Of a stretch of 8,635 nucleotides of DNA, positions 6,063-8,635 are shown piece by piece. Source of the stretch: Methylobacterium sp. (lineage in GTDB: Bacteria > Pseudomonadota > Alphaproteobacteria > Rhizobiales > Beijerinckiaceae). Location of the stretch: the NCBI GenBank assembly GCA_021154065.1, contig JAJKJG010000332.1:1-8635 (forward strand). Reading direction: 5' to 3'. Below the pieces are notes generated by a model. It was not told the origin of the DNA, did no database searches, and was given only the letters and a program-made list of their open reading frames with translations. Positions within the stretch are counted from its first letter, which is position 1, and each line of letters opens with the position of its first letter. The position numbers were made by a program, and so were the translations under genes.

Positions 6063-7121
6063 ATGATCCTCCAGCCGTCGCAATGGGCTCAAACCTTTTT
6101 TCGCGGCGACGCCGCGTCGAAGGCCCCCGAATCCGCAGAACAGCGGAGCACGGGCTCCCTGTTTGTGGATTGGTCGGCGATCCCGAACGACTTGGTGGGG
6201 CTCTCCGACGAGGAGATCGGCTCGCTGCCCGGTTGGTACTATAGCGTGGAGCTCCGTCCAGGCGTGTTCACGAAAGGAGAGGATTTCCCGAGCGCAGCGC
6301 TTCCCCGCGCCGCCCTCAGCAGGGCCGAGCCGAAGGGGTGGAGGTGCCTGGATATCGGCGCAATGGAAGGCTTGATCACGACCGTGCTTTGCCGGCGGGG
6401 TGCGGGCCGGGTCATCGCCTATGACCGGCCGACCTACACCCGCTCGAAGCTCGCGGCGGTCCGCCGCGCGTACGAGACCACATTCGACTTCGTCGATGGA
6501 ATCAAGCTGGCGGATCTCCGCCCCGCCCTTCGCGAATCGGGCGAGGCGCCGTTCGATGTCGTCGTCTTTTCCGGCGTCATGTACCACATGCTCGACCCGC
6601 TCGGCGGCCTCGCACATGCGCGCAGCCTGGTTCGGGACGGTGGACTGCTGATCCTGGAAACGTCGGCCATCATCGACCATGAGGCAATTTTCGCAGCCAA
6701 CCGGGAAAACCGTTTCGGGGGTCACGCCTACCTGCTCCCCTCGCTTCCATTGCTGGAGTATTTCGCCCGGCTGTTCCGGCTCAAGATTCTCGATTGCGAA
6801 TATGTCCTGAGCTCGAAGGATCCGATCACCGGCCATGTCATTTGTCGGGTGTGCCTGGTCACGCGCGCCATGCGCGAGCCCATGCTCGATCCGGGCGACC
6901 CGTTGCTCGGTTACGCCGGCTTGATCGATGCAGACCTCGCCGAGTTCATCGATTGGGACTGGCTGCGCTCGGATGCCGAACCGGTCTACTACCTGCCCCA
7001 TCTCGCCACCCAGCGGGCGGAAGGGCCGCAGTCGCTCGATGTGCTCATGACGGTCATGGCCAACAAGCCTCGTCCGGTGAAGCCGCGCGATGTCACGCTC
7101 TGCCTGGCGGACTACGCCTGA
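6063..7121 (+). CDS. SAM-dependent methyltransferase, CmoB/DUF1698-like
   Basis: A 352-residue class I (Rossmann-fold) methyltransferase. Motif I is CLDIGAMEGLIT (95-106), and VIAYDRP (118-124) gives the acidic residue that usually binds the SAM ribose. FDVVVFSGVMYHMLDPLGGLAHARSL (164-189) and DGGLLILET (192-200) closely follow the arrangement in tRNA-modifying CmoB and its many relatives. Upstream, WYYSVELRPGVFTKG (58-72) matches the W-x-H/Y-x-I-x-L-x-x-G-x-x-T-x-G stretch before the SAM domain in that group. It is probably not CmoB itself: the C-terminal part (270-352) is not one I recognise, and CmoB's partner CmoA is absent. The substrate is unknown; such proteins modify tRNA, sugars, lipids or natural products. 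AAAGGG at 6054-6059 precedes ATG 6063. Codon use has more A/T at third positions than neighbouring genes, for example consecutive TTT codons near the start, which may signal acquisition. It stands alone and converges on the DUF6460 gene. Confidence 0.85.
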   Translation: MILQPSQWAQTFFRGDAASKAPESAEQRSTGSLFVDWSAIPNDLVGLSDEEIGSLPGWYYSVELRPGVFTKGEDFPSAALPRAALSRAEPKGWRCLDIGAMEGLITTVLCRRGAGRVIAYDRPTYTRSKLAAVRRAYETTFDFVDGIKLADLRPALRESGEAPFDVVVFSGVMYHMLDPLGGLAHARSLVRDGGLLILETSAIIDHEAIFAANRENRFGGHAYLLPSLPLLEYFARLFRLKILDCEYVLSSKDPITGHVICRVCLVTRAMREPMLDPGDPLLGYAGLIDADLAEFIDWDWLRSDAEPVYYLPHLATQRAEGPQSLDVLMTVMANKPRPVKPRDVTLCLADYA

Positions 7122-7177
7122 ACGGAGCCCCGGCTTCTCGAAGAGAGGCAGGTACGGTCGCCTCCTCGGAAAATGGC
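7122..7177. other. Short gap between converging genes
   Basis: This 56-base gap separates the methyltransferase stop from the DUF6460 stop. A GAGGC/GCCTC pair (7145-7149 and 7160-7164) could form a 5-bp stem with a 10-base loop, but no T-tract follows on either strand, so evidence for a terminator is weak. Confidence 0.25.
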
Positions 7178-7444
7178 TCAGCGCCGGCGGGCGAAGAGGC
7201 GGGAGAGGAGCCAGAGCGGCACCACGACCATCGCCCCGTAGAGGAGCCAGCGCCCGACCTCGCGGATGGATTCGAAGCCGAGGTCGAAGACGTCGCGGAG
7301 CATGCGCAGGATGCGCTCGAACAGGCCGACCGGCGTGATCCCGATCAGCGCCATGAAGGCGCCGACGAGGAGCGACAGGAAGATCAGCTTGACGAGGACG
7401 GCGCCCGGCGAGCCGCCGAGGAACCGCTGCAGGTTCGCGTTCAT
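7178..7444 (-). CDS. Small two-helix membrane protein, DUF6460-like
   Basis: An 88-residue protein with two hydrophobic segments, about 16-38 (VLVKLIFLSLLVGAFMALIG) and 66-82 (WLLYGAMVVVPLWLLS), ending in a basic FARRR tail that should stay in the cytoplasm. The LGGSPGAVLVKL opening, GITPVGLFERI centre and WLLYGAMVVVPLWLLSRLF end fit what I recall of DUF6460 proteins, a small inner-membrane family of unknown function in alphaproteobacteria. No catalytic motif is visible. It starts 28 bases after the response-regulator stop on the same strand, so the two are probably co-transcribed. No strong ribosome site precedes the ATG. Confidence 0.8.
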   Translation of the reverse strand: MNANLQRFLGGSPGAVLVKLIFLSLLVGAFMALIGITPVGLFERILRMLRDVFDLGFESIREVGRWLLYGAMVVVPLWLLSRLFARRR

Positions 7445-7472
7445 TCCGGGGACCGTGGCGCGCCGAGCCGGC

Positions 7473-8150
7473 TCAGAGCGACTCGGGAGCGGCGGCGGCA
7501 GGGCGCAGCGTCGCGCCGATCTTCGAGGAGGCGATCACCGCCTGGGTCCGGCTCTCGACCCCGAGCTTCTGCAGGATCGCCGAGACATGCGCCTTGACGG
7601 TCGCCTCCGAGACGCCGAGCTCGTAGGCGATCTGCTTGTTGAGGAGCCCCTCGGACAGCATCATCAAGACCCGCACCTGCTGCGGCGTCAGGGTCGCGAG
7701 CCGCCGCATCATCTCGGCCGTCTCCTTGTCCTCGGAGGCGCTAAGCTCGATGTCGGGCGGGACCCAGGCATCGCCGGCGAGCACCGCCTGGATCGCCTTG
7801 CCGATGCGGTCGCTCTCGAGCGATTTCGGGATGAAGCCGGCGGCGCCGAACTCGATCGCGCGCCGGATCACCACCGGGTCCTCGTTCGCCGACACGATCA
7901 CCACCGGCACGTCGGGGTGCTGGGCGCGCAGGTAGATGAGGCCGGAAAAGCCCTGCACCCCCGGCATCGTGAGATCGAGCAGGACGAGGTCGATGTCGCC
8001 TTCCCGAGCGAGCGTCGCGGTGAGGTCGTCGAGCCCGTTCGCCTCGATGACGTGGGCGCCGGGCAGGAGCGAGGCCAAGGCCTGGCGCAACGCGCCGCGG
8101 AACAGCGGATGATCGTCCGCCACGACGACGCGGATGGCGCTTCCTTCCAC
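7473..8150 (-). CDS. NarL/LuxR-type response regulator transcription factor
   Basis: A 225-residue two-component regulator with a receiver domain (about 5-122) and a LuxR-type helix-turn-helix (about 152-212). All phosphorylation-site residues are present: acidic pair Asp12-Asp13 in VADDHPLFRGAL, phospho-acceptor Asp59 in LVLLDLTMPG, the switch Ser87 in VVIVSANED, and Lys109 in GFIPKS. The output domain shows the hallmark LTPQQVRVLMMLSEGLLNKQIA and VSEATVKAHVSAILQKLGV runs. Phosphorylation should drive dimerisation and promoter binding. No histidine kinase is in the window, so its partner lies elsewhere or just outside. The start is GTG 8150, with AGGGG (8164-8160) nine bases upstream; a stop lies a few codons further up and no ATG precedes the conserved first strand. 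Target genes cannot be inferred, though the DUF6460 gene directly downstream probably shares its transcript. Confidence 0.93.
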   Translation of the reverse strand: MEGSAIRVVVADDHPLFRGALRQALASLLPGAHVIEANGLDDLTATLAREGDIDLVLLDLTMPGVQGFSGLIYLRAQHPDVPVVIVSANEDPVVIRRAIEFGAAGFIPKSLESDRIGKAIQAVLAGDAWVPPDIELSASEDKETAEMMRRLATLTPQQVRVLMMLSEGLLNKQIAYELGVSEATVKAHVSAILQKLGVESRTQAVIASSKIGATLRPAAAAPESL

Positions 8151-8246
8151 GTTACCCGGCCCCTGTTGTTCTTAATCAGTGCAGCTTGTTGCCGCTGGTT
8201 TAGCAGCATTCGAAGAAATCGGTAAGGGTTCGGGCGCCTTCGCGCC
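8151..8246 (-). promoter_or_regulatory. Upstream region of the response-regulator gene
   Basis: A relatively AT-rich 96-base gap between the yjbQ stop and the response-regulator start, read on the minus strand. It should hold a promoter if the regulator is not simply read through from yjbQ. I see a TGATTAAGAA patch that could be an extended -10, but no good -35 at the right distance. A GCTG-N6-CAGC half-dyad lies upstream of it. Confidence 0.3.
8233..8246 (-). terminator. Short GC stem-loop after yjbQ
   Basis: GGCGC and GCGCC form a 5-bp stem with a 4-base loop right after the yjbQ stop codon on the minus strand. The following bases hold only scattered T residues, so it is a weak terminator or attenuator candidate between yjbQ and the response regulator. 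Confidence 0.35.
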
Positions 8247-8635
8247 TCAGGCGCCGATGACGTGGAGCACGACCTCGCGCCGGTGCGGGCGGTCGCGGTG
8301 CTCGACGAGATAGAGCCCCTGCCAGGTGCCGAGCGCGAGCTTGCCGCCGAGCACCGGGATCGCCGCCGCGGCGCCGGTCAGCATGGCGCGGATGTGGGCC
8401 GGCATGTCGTCCGGCCCCTCGGTGTCGTGCACATACGATGCCGCGCGCGGCGCGAGGTGGTCGAGCGCCGTCATGAGGTCGGTCTGCACGTCCGGATCGG
8501 CGTTCTCCTGGATCGTCAGCGACGCCGAGGTGTGGCGGCAGAACGCGGTGAGGAGCCCGTCACGGATGCCGGTGCCCTCGAGCCAGCGGGCGACCTCGGC
8601 GGTGATCTCGTTGAAGCCCGGCCCCGCCGTCTCGA
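8247..8635 (-). CDS. yjbQ: YjbQ family protein (UPF0047), 5' end outside window
   Basis: The C-terminal 128 residues of a YjbQ/UPF0047 protein; the start lies beyond the right edge, with probably some 10-20 residues missing. The frame runs from the edge through FNEITAEVARWL, the conserved CRHTSASLTIQENADPDV block, a YVHDTEGPDDMPAHIRAML segment, and the closing GTWQGLYLVEHRDRPHRREV signature, all diagnostic for the family. Conserved His, Asp and Glu residues cluster in these motifs and line the putative active site. Family members have been reported to have weak thiamine-phosphate synthase activity, hence the label secondary thiamine-phosphate synthase; the physiological role is uncertain. A shorter internal frame starting at GTG 8489 is only the tail of this gene. 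The response-regulator gene follows on the same strand after 96 bases. Confidence 0.93.
   Translation of the reverse strand, partial: ETAGPGFNEITAEVARWLEGTGIRDGLLTAFCRHTSASLTIQENADPDVQTDLMTALDHLAPRAASYVHDTEGPDDMPAHIRAMLTGAAAAIPVLGGKLALGTWQGLYLVEHRDRPHRREVVLHVIGA

Noticed and set aside
5982..7001. 339-codon minus-strand open frame opposite the methyltransferase
   Set aside because: It is a shadow frame: the + strand frame has clear SAM-binding motifs and a ribosome site, and the antisense product matches nothing I recognise.
6794..7597. 267-codon + strand frame spanning the methyltransferase end and the DUF6460 region
   Set aside because: It crosses two better supported genes in other frames and its product is a low-complexity acidic/basic mix.
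7266..8225. 319-codon + strand frame opposite the response regulator
   Set aside because: Antisense shadow of a gene with fully conserved receiver and LuxR motifs.

Overview
This GC-rich window reads like chromosomal DNA of an alphaproteobacterium, most likely of the order Hyphomicrobiales (Rhizobiales). The evidence is a class I (archaeal-type) lysyl-tRNA synthetase, a class 2 PyrD directly behind a DUF952 gene, an S24 repressor of the type common in this order, a DUF6460 membrane protein, and strong G/C preference at third codon positions. I would not name a genus. Ten protein-coding genes are supported. No RNA genes, insertion sequences, CRISPR arrays or phage structural genes are visible.

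Left part, all on the + strand (about 58-3559): an exported solute-binding protein of the amino-acid type with no permease or ATPase beside it; lysK (class I LysRS), starting 2 bases after the binding protein's stop; and, 41 bases on, a dihydrodipicolinate synthase/N-acetylneuraminate lyase (DHDPS/NAL) family aldolase. The tight spacing suggests co-transcription. All three can be linked to lysine or amino-acid chemistry, but the aldolase does not look like a true DapA. A GC-rich stem-loop at 3582-3602 lies between its end and the end of the next, converging gene.

Middle part (3603-5841): a minus-strand S24/LexA-like repressor keeps the complete self-cleavage machinery (Ala-Gly site, Ser, Lys). 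A 179-base divergent regulatory region with an AT-rich patch and a small dyad separates it from a + strand pair, a DUF952 protein and pyrD (de novo pyrimidine synthesis), whose reading frames overlap by 4 bases.

Right part (5842-8635): a 221-base gap with no recognisable gene is followed by a CmoB/DUF1698-like SAM-dependent methyltransferase with less GC-biased codon use than its neighbours, possibly an acquired gene. Converging on it from the right edge are three minus-strand genes: yjbQ (5' end outside the window), a NarL/LuxR-type response regulator with no kinase in view, and a small two-helix DUF6460 membrane protein 28 bases after the regulator.

Most of the window is ordinary housekeeping sequence. 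I found no clear new system. The items most worth a second look are the methyltransferase with its anomalous upstream region, the self-cleaving-type repressor and its unknown regulon, the lysine-themed cluster, and an FMN-site substitution in PyrD.
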